Below, piece by piece: positions 12,799-25,813 of a stretch of 64,000 nucleotides of DNA. The position numbers and the translations under genes are program-made. The notes under the pieces were generated by a model, which ran no database searches, was not told the origin of the DNA, and saw only the letters and a program-made list of their open reading frames with translations. The stretch's first letter is position 1, and each line of letters starts with the position of its first letter. Source of the stretch: Phoronis australis (lineage: Eukaryota > Phoronida > Phoronidae); NCBI GenBank assembly GCA_002633005.1, contig NMRA01000966.1, positions 22,810 to 86,809 on the forward strand, read 5' to 3'.

Positions 12799-15700
12799 GT
12801 GATGCTTTCATTAGGCTATAAATTTACATTCAGCAATTCTTAGTTGCAAGCAAATTAGTTTTCATGTACCGTACAAGTATTGCCGTTGTATTGCAAACCC
12901 TGCATATTGCATTCAATGTTCCATAAATGATTACTTAACAGTTGCCGAGTTCACACTGGCGATGGTCATGTCATCAATGAAAGAAGTTCAGAAAGCCTCT
13001 TCTGCGGTGTTCTGCAATCAGCATGCAAACAAAACGTGGAACTAATTGGTTGTATTACTCATATAACTACCTCTTATTTAATGAATGTAGACTTCAATCC
13101 ACCAAGTCCTATGATATTTGCATATTTTGTATGTTGTAAATTTTTTATGTTGAATCTCTTTTATAGTGTAAAGGTAAGTTGGTAAGGGCCTACCACCAAT
13201 TTGGGGTGGGCTTTTTGTTTTCTCAGATATAGTTGGGGGTGAGCGGCTCGTGTTTGCAGTATCATCTTGGATAACTACATTAGGAAAATCTTCCGCAAAC
13301 AGAATTTGCACGCAAGTGGACGAGAAAGCGTGAACTGTTAACGCCAGAGTATCCGGCGAAATTCTCGCCACATCAAAGACTTGATAGTGCCGTCACAGAT
13401 TGAAGTGAGCTAGTCACTATTGATGGGCTTTGCTGAATATGCTAGATGAGATAATTGCAGTCATAAACCAACATGCTTGTTTAGTGTAGGAGTTTCAAAG
13501 CCAAAAAATGAGCTATAAGTAAGGCAAACAACCAACATGACTGTTTTTAAAATTGAAAAATAAATAGTAGCCATCTTTGAATTTTTAAAATTGATGCATT
13601 ATGAGAGAAATTAGCGAATAGGTTTTCTTCAGCATCGCAGCTAAGCCACGAGCAGTAATTTGGTAATTGATTGGGATAGGTTAGTCACAGTCTGGCTCAG
13701 GCTTGCTTACGCATTGCAGCAACAAAACCCCAAATGTTAGCAGTTGTCTCATGTATCTGGGGTAAGGTATCCTCTTGGAGTACGTAAGCAGTAATTGTAG
13801 GGAGTGGGGATGGCAACTGGGAGGAATATTGTCTCAAATAGAATTTTTAATCACCTGAACTCGTGATCACAAAAGATTACTCGACTCTTTACTCAAAAGT
13901 TGGCCGTTTACATCATTCGCAAGAAATTAGAAAAATTACTCTAACTATAGCAAGTGATTCATCATTTTTGGAGTTGAGTTGCAAGACTATTATTTGATGG
14001 TCCATGCCTGCATCAAGCAGTCCAATAAGGACTCGACTAATTTCCCTAAATCTTCTGCATGTTCAGTTTGTGTCGTTCTTTACCCCCTATGAAGGACTGT
14101 TTTATGCAGCCGCCCACTGAAACCCAGGTATTGTCTGAGGTATGCTCATTTCTCTTGTCTCTCAGTTATTACACTGGCTATATTTACAGCAGCACCTCTC
14201 TAACCTCTGTACGGTCCACTTAGGAACTTTTCATACCGCATACACTTTTTAAAAGAAGTTTGTGTTTTCCTGCAGAAAAATGAGGTGCGCTTTTTGATCT
14301 GCACTGATGTGGCTGCCAGAGGGATTGACATTACTGGCCTACCCTACGGTAAGTGAGATTTTTTCTCATCCATGACATTCAAAGTAGCTCTTGGTAACAG
14401 GCCACATAGTGACACTGACTGTTGCCACCATCTCAGGTGAGGGTGGCTTGGCGATTAGCCTTGCTATCGACTCCGGGACAGCGCATCACTTTGTTATTAT
14501 CTTGGTCACCTGTTTTCCTGACTGTCCTGGTGTCAATCCACTTTGTCCTGAATTTAACGATGCCTTGGTGCCCCCTACCCAGTAACTGGAAGAGAACCAG
14601 AAGAATTTGTCTAGAACTTGATACCAGTGTAGAGGATATTTTTGGGGAGTTGTCTTTGTGCTGTTTGCAAAGAACACAGCACCCCTTTGTGTGGCCATAT
14701 TTACCAGCAACTCCGTTTCATTCCACTTGCTTGGTTTAACCACGTAAATGTTTTGTTGTCGTCATAATTACGTCTCGTCAAATCTTAAAACTTCAGCGCC
14801 ACATTAATTTAAAAAGCAACCCACTACCAATGAAGGCCCATTTCATTCAAATTTTTGACAAGTTCTGTAGGTTTATACATATGAAGTTTATATGCAATCG
14901 TAAGTCGACTATGTGAAATCGAATCAAACCTTGAAGTTGGTATTGGTCTGTTATATTGATGTGAATGGTGTAGACTTTTTCTGTCATTGGAAATTTTGCC
15001 TCTATTCAATAAATGTTCAAGAAAATAAACCTGAGTATTCATTTATATATGAGCACTTTATGCTGTCACAACTGTCCATCCGTCTGGCGTCCGCTGCTCT
15101 ATCTACAAAACTGTTTGATGTACGTTGATGAAATTTTGCACTTATGATTCTTTCGCAGATGGGACGGCATGAACGAACTTTCAAAGGAATCTAATTACCG
15201 ATGTGCCAACTAATGGCAATTTTAGTTTTTTATTGTGTATCTCTGTATCGTCAAAGGTCCTCACCGGATTTTCATATAATTTGGTAAATAGGTATCTGTT
15301 AGTGAGATGACGATACTTTCCTATTTTCAGTTGGGATTCGAGATACTTTGTGCCACCTAGAGGCTATTTTATTTACTGTTTTCGAGTCTGTTTTTTGGCA
15401 TCCGCCTCTCTGTCATCCAAACCACTCTAAGGTTGATTGGGAAAATTGGCATACTTCGTTGTTTCAACTGTGAAGAAGACAGCTGACAACGATCTTCCGC
15501 CGACTTTTGACTACTGTGGCACCACCTAGTGTCAGTTTTGCGCCCATGGCTGTAGCTCTTAAACCCTCTGTTACATAAGGTTCTTTATTAAATTTAGCAG
15601 GTGTATTTATATGAAGTTGACAACAAATGATGACGACTTTCGGATGGATGCAATGAAGGCGGCAATTTCATTTTTTTCGTTGTCCTATATTTCTCTGAAG

Positions 15701-18700
15701 TTCCTTTGTGGATTTTTATGAAATTTAGTAAATAGCTTGCTATTAAAGAAACAAGTACATGTTCCCATTTTTGGTTGGATTCAACTTACTTGCCCCATCT
15801 AGTGGCCATTTTCACTGTTTTCTAGTCTATTTTTGGCATCCACCCCTCTATCAACCAAACCACTCTAAGGATGATTTTAAAAATTGGTATTTATGTTTCT
15901 ACTGTGAAGACGGCGGCTGGTGATGATTTTTGGATGACTCGGACTACTGTGGCAACTTTTAGTGGCTGTGTTTTTTGCCTCTATGGCTGTGTCTCTCAAA
16001 CTCTTTGCAGGATCTTCGTTAAATTTGACAAGTGAATTTGACGACGGGTAATGATTACTTTTGGAGAGGATCTTACTACCGCTGTGTCCCCCTAGTGGCA
16101 ATTTTATTTTTTACGTTTGCTTCTGTAACTTCATAGTTCCTTGATACTTTTCCATGAAATTTGGCAAACATTAGTTCCTATTATGAAGATGACAGCTCCT
16201 TTCCATTAGTGATAATCTTAATTGTTTTTAGTCTGTTTTTTGTTATCTACTTCTCAGAATGTGCCAAACCATGCAGAGGATCATTATGACAATTGTCAGA
16301 TGTGTACCTACTGACCTGAGCATGTCTGACGTGGATTTTCAAATGGGTCCAACTACTGTGGTGCGCCCTAGTGACATTCTTCGCATCTGCGGCTGTATCT
16401 CTTAAGGTCATCAAGTGCAAACATGGGAGTAGAAACTCACATGCATAAACCACAGTCTACTTGAGGACTGAATAATAGACACATATCTTGAGTTCACACA
16501 AAAGTGGTATTGGAAAATGCAATTTCGAAGAAAAAGATTATACCCCGTGCCCTGGCCCTTACAAACGACACAGAGTTGGGCAACCATGAATTTCGCAGGT
16601 TGCAGATGAGTGTTTGACAGCTGGTTGTCTTGTTTGTTACTTTCATCAAAGGGACAGTTGGATGTACACCATACACTGCTCAAAAACCACCGATTTCCCA
16701 CTCAAGCCCAATTTCCACCAGATACCCACCTCCTACCTAAAGAAAGACATAGCAGCTGTGACACTTTGTCTGTGCATGAACCATGGGTTTTTGTTGAAAA
16801 CTTTTTACTTTCATCTATTTTGACTTCTTGTAGTATTTTGAGTCTGGCATGAGATGGGTGCGTAGTGATTTGGGATTTTTACGGAACAAAATCTAAAGTC
16901 ACATTCATTGGTAACCTGCTGGTTTCCAAAATCTGCCCTTTATCTATTGACAAAGTACATGGCACTGTCTTTTGTATTGTACATATCTGTTGATAGAGTA
17001 CATTACACTGTCTTTTGTAGTGAACATATCCATTGACAGATTACATTACACTGTCTTTTGTAGTGTACATATCCATTGACAGAGAACATTGTACTGTCTT
17101 TGGTAGTGTTCATATCCATCCACAGAGAACATTGTACTGTCTTTTGTAGTGTACATATCTGTTGACATAGTACATTGTACTGTCTTATGTAGTGTACTTA
17201 TCCACTGACATAGTACATTCTACTGTCTTTTGTAGTGTACATTATCCATTAAAAAGTACTATGTTCTACGGAAGGGGCTCCTCGTGGTTCTTAATGGGAA
17301 AGATTAAAAAGTGTTGATTCATTGGCTCAAGTGTTATTTCCGTTTTTTGCTCTTGTTTTTCCTTATTCTTGGTATTTTTTCCTTGCAGCTTAGTCTTCCC
17401 TGTGATGTGCATATGTGTATATCCTCATGTATAATCGATAACTCAGTGTGTCTGTGTGCTTTATTGACGAATTACTTGCTAAGTGCTCTTGTATTATTTA
17501 CCCTGTGAACTGAAATTAAATATCTTATGATCCTTGTTTTAAACTGGGTGCTGACCTACTAATATAGAATACACATAAGTGCACCTCTCATGGAAATAAG
17601 GTTTCATTGACAGTTATGTTATTGGGTGCACAACCAGGAATGTATAGACCCATAATGGATTGAATTCTTTATACTGATAATTGCTCTGTACCACACAATA
17701 GGAGCTAAGGTGAACTTCTGACTGACACAAGGCCCATGGCAACACCACAGGGTTGATGTAGAGATGCATTGTCCAAATGCAGCAATCACTGAATGTCCCT
17801 GTTTCCTAATGAGGCCAGTCATAGAATTCCACATGTAGTAATAAGTGACTATTGTAATTCCAACTTTTAAGAAGCATTCAAGGTTGCCAGTTGGGAAGTC
17901 TGATGTAGCGCCAAGTGAACTATTATTGAAAACAAGCGATTTTGGCAATAAGTTTTTGTTCTAAGGGGTGAAAATTTTGCAGCTACAAATGATTTTGGAA
18001 TAAACTAATGAAAGCGCTATGAAAAACGACACTTGGTGAAATCAAATAAAGAGTTTAGGGGTGAGATCAATGATGAAACCAACATATTAGAAAACCAGTG
18101 ATGAGTTCTATTTACATACTAAGTTTGAAATGGTTCGGTCAAAGAATCGCTCTGTGAACTTAAGTCGAGAAATAGCCATCACAGCCATATCTTGTATCCG
18201 ATTTCACCCAAGAACGAACGTCCATGGGCTATTGACTTAGTAATCACTGTTTGTAAATTTCATGTTGATCAGACAAAAGGTGATGCATTGTTAATTTCAA
18301 TTAATGTGTTAAGTGCACCTATAAATATTTACTATAAATTGTTATTTTCGATAAGGTTAAATTGACATCAAATCTAATCCAAATATAATGAAATGAGATT
18401 CCTTGGCGTGTGCCATATCATGAATTACTCAAAAAAGTAACGCATTTATTGTTTTTTTTTTGACTTAAATGTGAATGAAGTGATCGATTTCAAAAAAAAA
18501 AAATTCATAAGATTTTGAAACAAGAGACACAGGCTGATGTCAATTTTACGTGAAAATACACGTATTTATGATCGATATATGTTTGGAATAACATATAAAT
18601 TATTTAAAAAGATTCCTACCTTGCTGTGTTTTATCACTTTTGGTTGAGTACGTAAGCAATGCCATGTTTTCTTTGAATTTTAATTTGCAGAGATATATTC

Positions 18701-21700
18701 AGTATTTGTAAAATATGGAATGTGAAAATGTAGGCACTCATGTTTATGTTTCCCATCTTTACCAAATTCAGCGTTCCAACTTTGAATTCATTTGTTTTTT
18801 GGGATATATCTGCTTATTATGTTTATCACCTGACATTGGTCAGTCATTGCTTGAAATGTTGGGTTTTTAGCATATTTTTATGATCATTTTTCTTCCTTTT
18901 ATCTTTCATGCATGTAGTTTTATTCAATATTCCTCGCGGATAATAACTTTTAACTTCTCTTTAAACAATTTTCGTGAATAAAATCTGTTCGTTACGCCCT
19001 ATATCACATTTCTCAACCTGCAACTTTGAAATTCTTCTTACCCATTGGTATTACCACAGCCCTGGAGACTAGACTGGCTTCTTTTGTTTTGGGGATTTGA
19101 GGACAGAGTTCAGAGTCAGTGATAACCTCTGTCTGTTTAAGGCAAAATTCTTTCCCATCCATTTTAGACACTACACAGCTCAAATTGTTCAAATTGCAAA
19201 AGGTGGCTAACTACTCTCTCCTTGCTGAGATGGCCCAACTCTATTGTGTAGACTGCCTGAACAACAAAATGGAGTTACTTGACTTGTACGTACCCAACAC
19301 TTTGTCAGAGAGATCTTAATAATCCAAAAGAATGATAGAACATGCTAAATCTGGGCGAATGATGGAAAACCGGGACACATATATGAATAAAAATAAAACG
19401 TAATTATCATATATCCTTTGTAGTCATCAATGTTACGATGCCAGATGAGAAACAGAATTACGTTCACCGTATTGGACGAGTGGGACGGGCAGAGAGGATG
19501 GGTCTGGCACTGTCATTGGTGGCCAGTGTCCAGGAGAAAGTCTGGTATCACTCTAATTGTAGTAACCGCGGCAGAGGCTGCTACAACACCGATCTGACCA
19601 CTAGAGGGGGATGCTGCATCTGGTATAATGAGCCTCAGGTAGGTTGGTCTGAGAGAAGAGATGGGATGTGGGGGCGTATATTGTGAGGCGGTGTGCATGA
19701 GGGGTGCACCAAAGGCTGGGGCGGGGATGAAGGATGAGTAAAGAGGTTATGGAGAGTCATTGCTGAGCAAAAGTGAATGCAGAATCAAGTTCCAGGAAAC
19801 TGGTTATTGAGTGACTTGCGCTACTTCGCTCTGGTTACAACATGGCATGAACTTGTCGTTTGCATTGAATATCTGTTTGGACTGAATCATTATTGAGCAA
19901 GGTCAGACAGCTCATCTCCGTATCTTTTGTGTTGTTTGTAGCATAATTCTAATCAGGTGAGCGCGGACTACTTTCAAGCAGTCAAGCAGCTGAAGTCAAT
20001 TTAATTTTCACATGCGCAAACTCAGTTATAGTGAACTGTTTTTATTATTCGAACTCCGATTTTGGTTGCTTGTTATGTTCTGCATAGTTGTGGAATCATT
20101 AGTTCTTGAAAATGTGTAGTTTTTAAATTTAAAGCTGCAGTTTTATACTTTGATAGGATGAGTTTATTACATTTTATGACTCAGCTCGCAACGCTTGATT
20201 GACTCTATTCAAGCCTGCAAACACAGTTTGAATCATGCTGGTCGAAATTGAATGCAGACACCCCGGTTTAGCATTGCACATAATTGTATTTAGGTTATCT
20301 GGACCTCATCTGTACATCAGCAAGTGTAGGAATGGGTGTAAGTAGCAAATCCATGCAGTGATGTTGTAGTTTTGTAAGAGCTTGGTGGACCAGTTAGTAA
20401 ATGTGAACTGGGACTCTTAAACAAGTGAGAATTTGTTTTTATTCAGGAAAAATGACACCAAAAATGTTGTCTTTCCCTCTTTAGGATCAAAATTGTCAAC
20501 GATTTTGTCATATCGGCAGCATCTAAACCTGAATGTTAGCTGTAGAACAATTTTCCTGTGTCATCCCAACCGCCCGTTGTAGTTGAAACGGATATATTTG
20601 CCAGGGGTAACTTCAATGAGCTTGCCCATCTTGGCATGGTGTTTGTCATAGTAGCTGTGGTTATGCAACCTGGTGTAATATAATTACCATAAATTAGCCA
20701 TGACAGACCTGGGCCAGATGGAATTTGCCAGGGGCAGATCGAGGATTTTGAGTTAGGGTGAGCCAGGGCACAGGAATAACCAGAAATGTGTCAGATGAGC
20801 GTGCCCAGCCTGAAATGTGGGGATGCAGGGTTTCGAATTTTGGGTTTGCGGACTTGTTGTGTAAAGAAAAAAGGTAAACGGGGTTTGTTCAGGGCCTATG
20901 CATTGCTTATTCGCCACTGTTTGCTGCCCTCTATTATCGAAGGAAGGAACAAGTTTCCTGATGCTAATGGAATAGCCCTTTCAAGGGTGGTCCACTTGGT
21001 ATGTCTGGTCATGTCTGTAATCTTTAGTGATCCCCCAGACATGTTGTAAGCCTGTCGTCTGCCAGTAGAAACTTTTTTCTGTGAGGAGCTTTATATTCTC
21101 TGTCACCCGATTTCTTGGGAAATTGTAGAATTTTCTTCCTCGATTTGAAAATAGAGATTTTTTGAATATAAAGTTGTGTGTGACTAGAGCATAAGAATCA
21201 TGACTTTGTGAGTTTAATGACCCCTTCTTAATTGTTGTTGGAACATCGGGTGACATTCTATTGTGTTGGGGGTATTTAAAACTTTCACGGGAGCACAGAT
21301 TTAAGTGCCACTGGGTAAATTTGCCATGTGATTTCACCAATATAAGAACCATCAGGAAAATTGTGGAAACGATTCAAATGTCCTTGAGATGCCTTGTTTC
21401 TAGTTACACAGCACTACAAGATTAAAAGTCATGAACTACTAGCACAGGTGAGAGGATTCGGTGAAGCCCCAAGTCAACCGAAATTCTTCTTATGGTAAAA
21501 CTACAACACTCTGTCCTTTGCTTCATTCCAGCTGTTGGCTGATGTTGAAGAACACCTTGGCGTGACCATAGATCAGTGTGAACCGGACATGAAAGTGCAG
21601 GCTAATGAGTTTGATGGCAAAGTGGTCTACGGACAGAAGAGGAAAAATGCAGGTGAGATATTAATTGGGTGTGGAATATTGTCAGAAACAAGAGCGAAAT

Positions 21701-23283
21701 TGTACATGAACATAGAAAAAGAATTTTTTCAGTTTGGGACTGAATTCGCAATTTTCACGAGTGTGCGAAACATATGCTTTTCTCCAATTCCCTCCCTGAA
21801 GTGTTAAAAATGTTGATATTGTTATAGGACAGTATTTAATTGACTAAACTATATGATTGTGCACATTACCTTATGGCTACACCTTATTTTGCCAGTGACA
21901 AACTTGTCTCAACCTCTAGTGTGTAAGCTGCATGAGTAACACATTAATGGGGGCCATTTGACTTGTGTACACCACCCCTTACCAGAGCGGTCTTTAAATA
22001 CCCGCAAAAAATGCAGTGAAATTGGGGGTGACGATTTATTTTTTGATTTTCTATTTGAAAGGTTTTAAACAGAATACTTGAATTGTTCATGAAAAGTAGA
22101 CGTTGTTTGGTTTTTGAATTTGTAAAATGGGACAAGAAATGTGACTTTTAGCCTGTGAATTTTAACCGAATGTTGCCCAGAGCTTGCGCCTAGGCCAGCC
22201 AGTATTCTGTGCCTCATTGATTCTGTGGGGTGTGCAGCATAATGGGCCAATTACCAAACCAGCAGGGAGTGTCGGAATTTGAGGTAGGCCAAGTGTCATC
22301 ATACAATTCTTGGCATGAAGATCATTGAAACCAGTGCCAGAAATTCAAGAAAAGGCTTCAGAGTTTTTTGGGTTGGCCTGAGTATTATGAGAGTAAAAGG
22401 CTTAATTCACTTTTTGTTTTTAGTCAGCTAAACCGGCCAAAATATCAGTCACAAGATATTGAGTGTCTATATGGTTTAAACGTAGAAAATAAATAATGAA
22501 ACCCCTTATCTAACTCATTTTATCTGTGTGGATACTCACACACTAATTAATTTCCTAATTAGAAATTTATCAGTTTTTTGTTGACCGACACTGAGCTGGT
22601 TAAATAGCAAGTAGGATATAGTTAAACATACTGGTCGTTGACTTGCATGACAATGACCTCTCTTTGCCAGATTATGTAACAGGGACTGTTGAAGCAACTT
22701 CTAAGTCAATAGGATTATTAAGTGCTAACAGCGTGGGTGTTGATTTTGATCTTGATGCATTTTTACGGGACCTATAATGGTGGGCACTGTGTTATGTAAT
22801 ACCCGCATTGATTAGCCTTCTGTTGAGATATTCATGACATTTGCTTTATCACGATAATTAACGTATTTCAAAAAAGGTCAATCCACCTTTTTGTTGTTTT
22901 GACGTTGGTGCCATGGGTGTAAGGGTGGTCGTACTTACTTCCAGCTTTTTCATTAGATTTCTGAAAGTGACACTGACCTCAGAGTGCTAATTCGTTATTA
23001 TCATTTTAATTTGGCATTTTAATTTTAGTTGACTTGGTCCTAAAAGGTCAAAATGATATCATACTTAACTATCCATAAAACAGCATAATAGATAATGATA
23101 ATCTCCACAAAAATTCATTGTACAATTAGCTAAATTTTTGACTTGCACTGCTTTACAGGTACGGGGTACAAGGGACACGTGGATTTCTTAGCACCAACCG
23201 TGGCTGAGCTGGCAAGTCTGGAGAAGAGAGCGCAGGACTCCTTTCTCAAGCTTAAACATGGCAAAGTATTTCAGCACCGTTAG
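12707..23283 (+). CDS. DDX1: ATP-dependent RNA helicase DDX1, C-terminal part (5 exons, 5' end outside window)
   Basis: Join of 12707-12798, 14276-14348, 19424-19638, 21532-21652 and 23159-23283; about 207 codons, roughly the last quarter of a protein that is 740 residues in human. DDX1 is a DEAD-box helicase with a SPRY insert; known roles include tRNA-ligase complex function, RNA processing and response to RNA-DNA hybrids. Seen here: lobe-2 sequence VCLHGDRKP, motif [11 protein letters not shown], motif [13 protein letters not shown], then the DDX1-specific GCYNT..CIWYNE and [18 protein letters not shown] blocks. All introns are GT-AG and phases close without a stop until TAG at 23281. Motifs I, II (DEAD) and the SPRY domain are not found in 1-12706, so the gene enters from the left through an intron of at least 12.7 kb. 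The extreme C-terminus ([10 protein letters not shown]) differs from vertebrate DDX1. Very sure of identity. Confidence 0.97.
12799..14275 (+). other. DDX1 intron, 1.5 kb
   Basis: GT-AG intron between the lobe-2 and motif V exons. No repeat, RNA gene or nested gene recognised; the short open frames show no family resemblance. Confidence 0.8.
14276..14348 (+). CDS. DDX1: DDX1 exon: helicase motif V
   Basis: 73 bp after a pyrimidine-rich tract ending cctgcag; donor GTAAGT. Encodes [18 protein letters not shown] then [15 protein letters not shown] is DEAD-box motif V, which couples RNA binding to ATP hydrolysis. Ends with one base of a split valine codon that the next exon completes. Confidence 0.96.
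15060..16410. repeat. Degenerate tandem array, about 150-bp units with CTCF-like core
   Basis: A core of the form GTGCCACCTAGTGGC followed by ATTTT recurs around 15203, 15350, 15519, 15792, 15952, 16085 and 16361. Each core is followed by a TCTGT..CTCT..CCA block and a TTTTCATGAAATTTGGTAAA block. Units are 130-165 bp apart apart from one larger step, and strongly diverged. Non-coding. Confidence 0.65.
16941..17250. repeat. 43-bp minisatellite, about 7 units
   Basis: ACTGTCT occurs at 16964, 17007, 17050, 17093, 17136, 17179 and 17222: seven times with an exact 43-bp step and no indels. Unit landmarks are ACTGTCTTTTGTAGTGTACA, TATCCATTGACA and GAGTACATT. Units differ by several substitutions, so the array is not brand new. 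Confidence 0.93.
19424..19638 (+). CDS. DDX1: DDX1 exon: helicase motif VI and DDX1-specific Cys-rich segment
   Basis: 215 bp, acceptor tttgtag, donor GTAGGT. Encodes [18 protein letters not shown] then [17 protein letters not shown], with the complete motif VI including the arginines that contact ATP, followed by [28 protein letters not shown]. The cysteine-rich stretch after motif VI is typical of DDX1 and absent from most DEAD-box proteins. Confidence 0.97.
19639..21531 (+). other. DDX1 intron, 1.9 kb
   Basis: GT-AG intron. At 20730 it holds GGGGCAGATCGAGGATTTTG, the same terminal sequence as the small element at 62993, so an hAT-like end fragment is likely there. Otherwise nothing recognised. 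Confidence 0.7.
21532..21652 (+). CDS. DDX1: DDX1 exon: C-terminal extension
   Basis: 121 bp, acceptor cattccag, donor GTGAGA. Encodes [20 protein letters not shown] then [20 protein letters not shown]. Matches the human LLSEIEEHLN..EFDGKVTYGQKR region. Ends with one base of a glycine codon. Confidence 0.95.
21653..23158 (+). other. DDX1 last intron, 1.5 kb
   Basis: GT-AG intron ending in a short pyrimidine tract before ctttacag. No repeat or gene recognised. Confidence 0.75.
23159..23283 (+). CDS. DDX1: DDX1 terminal coding exon
   Basis: 125 bp, acceptor ctttacag. Encodes [20 protein letters not shown] then [20 protein letters not shown] and stop TAG. The YKGHVD..LAPTV.EL..LEK..Q.SFL pattern is that of all DDX1 C-termini; the last ten residues have diverged. 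No canonical AATAAA is seen in the next few hundred bases, so the cleavage site is not placed. Confidence 0.94.
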
Positions 23284-24390
23284 ATTAAGCCATGATTATG
23301 TGCTTATCATATGACACGAGATGAGAACTGTCCTGATTCACTCTTTTGTGACGTTCGTAATTAGATGTTGCGACTAAAAAAAAGTGTACAGTATTGATTT
23401 GGTTGTTTCTTGACTGGGTATCATCGGACCTTGATTAACATCACCAGCATTGTCTAGTGGATGGCATTGGCCTGTGTTACACAGATGTTATCCCCTGTAT
23501 TGTTTGATACAAAGGGTTAGCTGTAATGGTGTATTTGATGTCTCTTCACAATATGGATTGTCTGTTCCTTTCAGTTTAGACCTCGATATGAAGATTATGA
23601 AATACGGGGAAATTTCACCAATTTTGGGCACAATATGGCCGACAAGTGAAACGTTTTGTCCTATTTCGGTGAAGGATGTGTCACACCAACTTAATGCTTT
23701 TCCTTAAGTTCTATACCATAGCAACGTAACCACCATCAGATGCTGTTTTGGAAAAATGTGACCATTCACAACAATGGTTAGAAGCACTTGAAAAATGAAA
23801 AAATCAATTTTATTATTTTTGTCTGAAATTACTGAGATTTTACTGTAGGGTGACTAACTCTGGCAACAAAATGGTAAAAAAATTTCCCTTATGTTAGCAA
23901 TCACCAAAAAATCTTTTGAATCGAGAAAAATAACTGCATCATTTTTCAAACATTTATTTATAGATCATTTAAACATGGTGCTTTAACCCACTCCACCATA
24001 TCCTGAATCAGCATCGAATCGGTTTCAATGTTTTTTATTCCGCTTAAGTATGAAATAGTGATTTTGTGCTAAAGTAATTTTATTTATGTCATCCAATACT
24101 CAGTCCAAATCCAAACTTGATGATGCGAATGTTATACGATTTTAACTGTGAAATACAATATTGTTGGACTTGTCTGCATATCTGAGCAAAGTCAAATGCC
24201 CTTGTATTGACAACCTTCATACATTGAACAGAAAGTAGCAATTATTGAAAACAGTTCAAGAGAGGGAGAGTTGGTAGTGTGCTGTTAATTATTGCACAAT
24301 CACCGGTACTTCTGTCCTCTGATTGGCTAAGACGTGATATAGCTTTTGTTGATACTGACAAAGATGCTCGTGGTATATCACTTTTTACTG

Positions 24391-24590
24391 GTGGTCTCAA
24401 CTTGTTCCTTACTCCAATGAGAATTTCTGGGTTTGCAAAGAAGTGACAGTTTGAAAATTCTACACTCTGCATAAAATGACACACCGTGACAAGCCAACTT
24501 GTAGAGCCTCAATTCAAGCAATATTGAACTGCCAGTTATTTTAAAGCCGTGAAGTCCCCTCCAGTTTGACTAAGGACCAATTTGAGACCA
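24391..24590. mobile_element. Small inverted-repeat element, GGTCTCAACTTGTTCCTTAC family
   Basis: Left GTGGTCTCAACTTGTTCCTT at 24391; right CTAAGGACCAATTTGAGACC ending about 24589, roughly its reverse complement. Related ends occur at 41934-42084, 63473-63698 and 29464-29483. Confidence 0.5.
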
Positions 24591-25813
24591 ATTTCATAAT
24601 GTTAAGTGGTCTAAATCATAAACTGATTTTTGTAATGGATAGCACGCTTATATCCACTTCAAGAATAAGCTTCATAAAAGCACACTTATATGACAGACAT
24701 CATATTTTACTAAATATTTATTCAAGTTGAGTGTACAACGGTTTGTGCAGTTTTGTTCAAAACTAGTCTCCACATGTGTGAGCAGACAGTTCACATTAAA
24801 GTAAACCAAACAGATTCAAACAGACAATAACAACAGTGTAGGGGTTGACTTCTTCACTGTATGCTCAAGGAATACATAAAATAATAAAATCTAATACCAG
24901 GTGTGAGTACAAACATAAAACTTGATAATGAAGAGGCGACTCCTATTTTTAACATTTAATGAAAATCAGATCAAACATTATGAAGCAGTGCCTCAGTAGT
25001 ATTGTCCTCTGTCTGTTTGGCACAGTGCCTCCATACACAGGTGTTACGCGGCACATATTTCCTTATCCTCAAATGTCACATTTCAAAACCTCATAAAAGT
25101 AGCATGAACACTCGTGCCCCTTTATTAATACTTCTAGACACTCACAAGTTCCACATATAATTTATATTTCTTGCATAAGAAACCTTAGTGGCCTGGATAA
25201 ATGGTAGTTTTCATCACCTGACAACTTATTAGACTCTCTTCGTTACCAGGCACTTAAGTTCTCAACTAACACTTAAAGATTAATAGTAGTCCCATAAAAC
25301 TATGTTTGTTTACATTTTCTATAACCACAAAATCTCGCATGCACAAAAGCCTAGTTGTTCATATTCACATTTTAAAAATGTGTCATTTTTCAAACTCTTA
25401 ACTTCTTTACTCTGTGAACTTCAAAAGAATGATGGATTTTCTATTACCGGTAAGTCCTTTTAGTCTGAGAGCTCAGCTGTCAAAAATCGAGAATTGTACT
25501 TTTCTTCACTTTTGACAAGCAAGTTCTCGGTCTAAAAGGAATCCCAAATGTTGACATCTTCACAATTTGACAGCCGAGTTCCCATGCTCAAGGGAAATCC
25601 GAGACATACTTTGGGAGATAATAGAATAAAACAAAACATTTGCAAGTTTCATTCAAAAACGAATCGTTTTTGTGGAAAATCTAGATTGCTTAAAAAAAAT
25701 TAAATATAATGAATACAAACATCTGGGCATTATTTATGTGCACATAGTAAGAGCTTGTGATCACAAAAGTAACCAATGGGAGACTGAAAGCAGTGATGTG
25801 GCAACAGTGGAAC

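Larger units (their letters stand above)
14349..19423 (+). other. DDX1 intron, 5.1 kb, repeat-bearing
   Basis: GT-AG intron between motif V and motif VI exons. Contains the degenerate repeat array at 15060-16410 and the 43-bp minisatellite at 16941-17250. The rest (17.3-19.4 kb) is AT-rich with nothing recognised. Confidence 0.8.
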
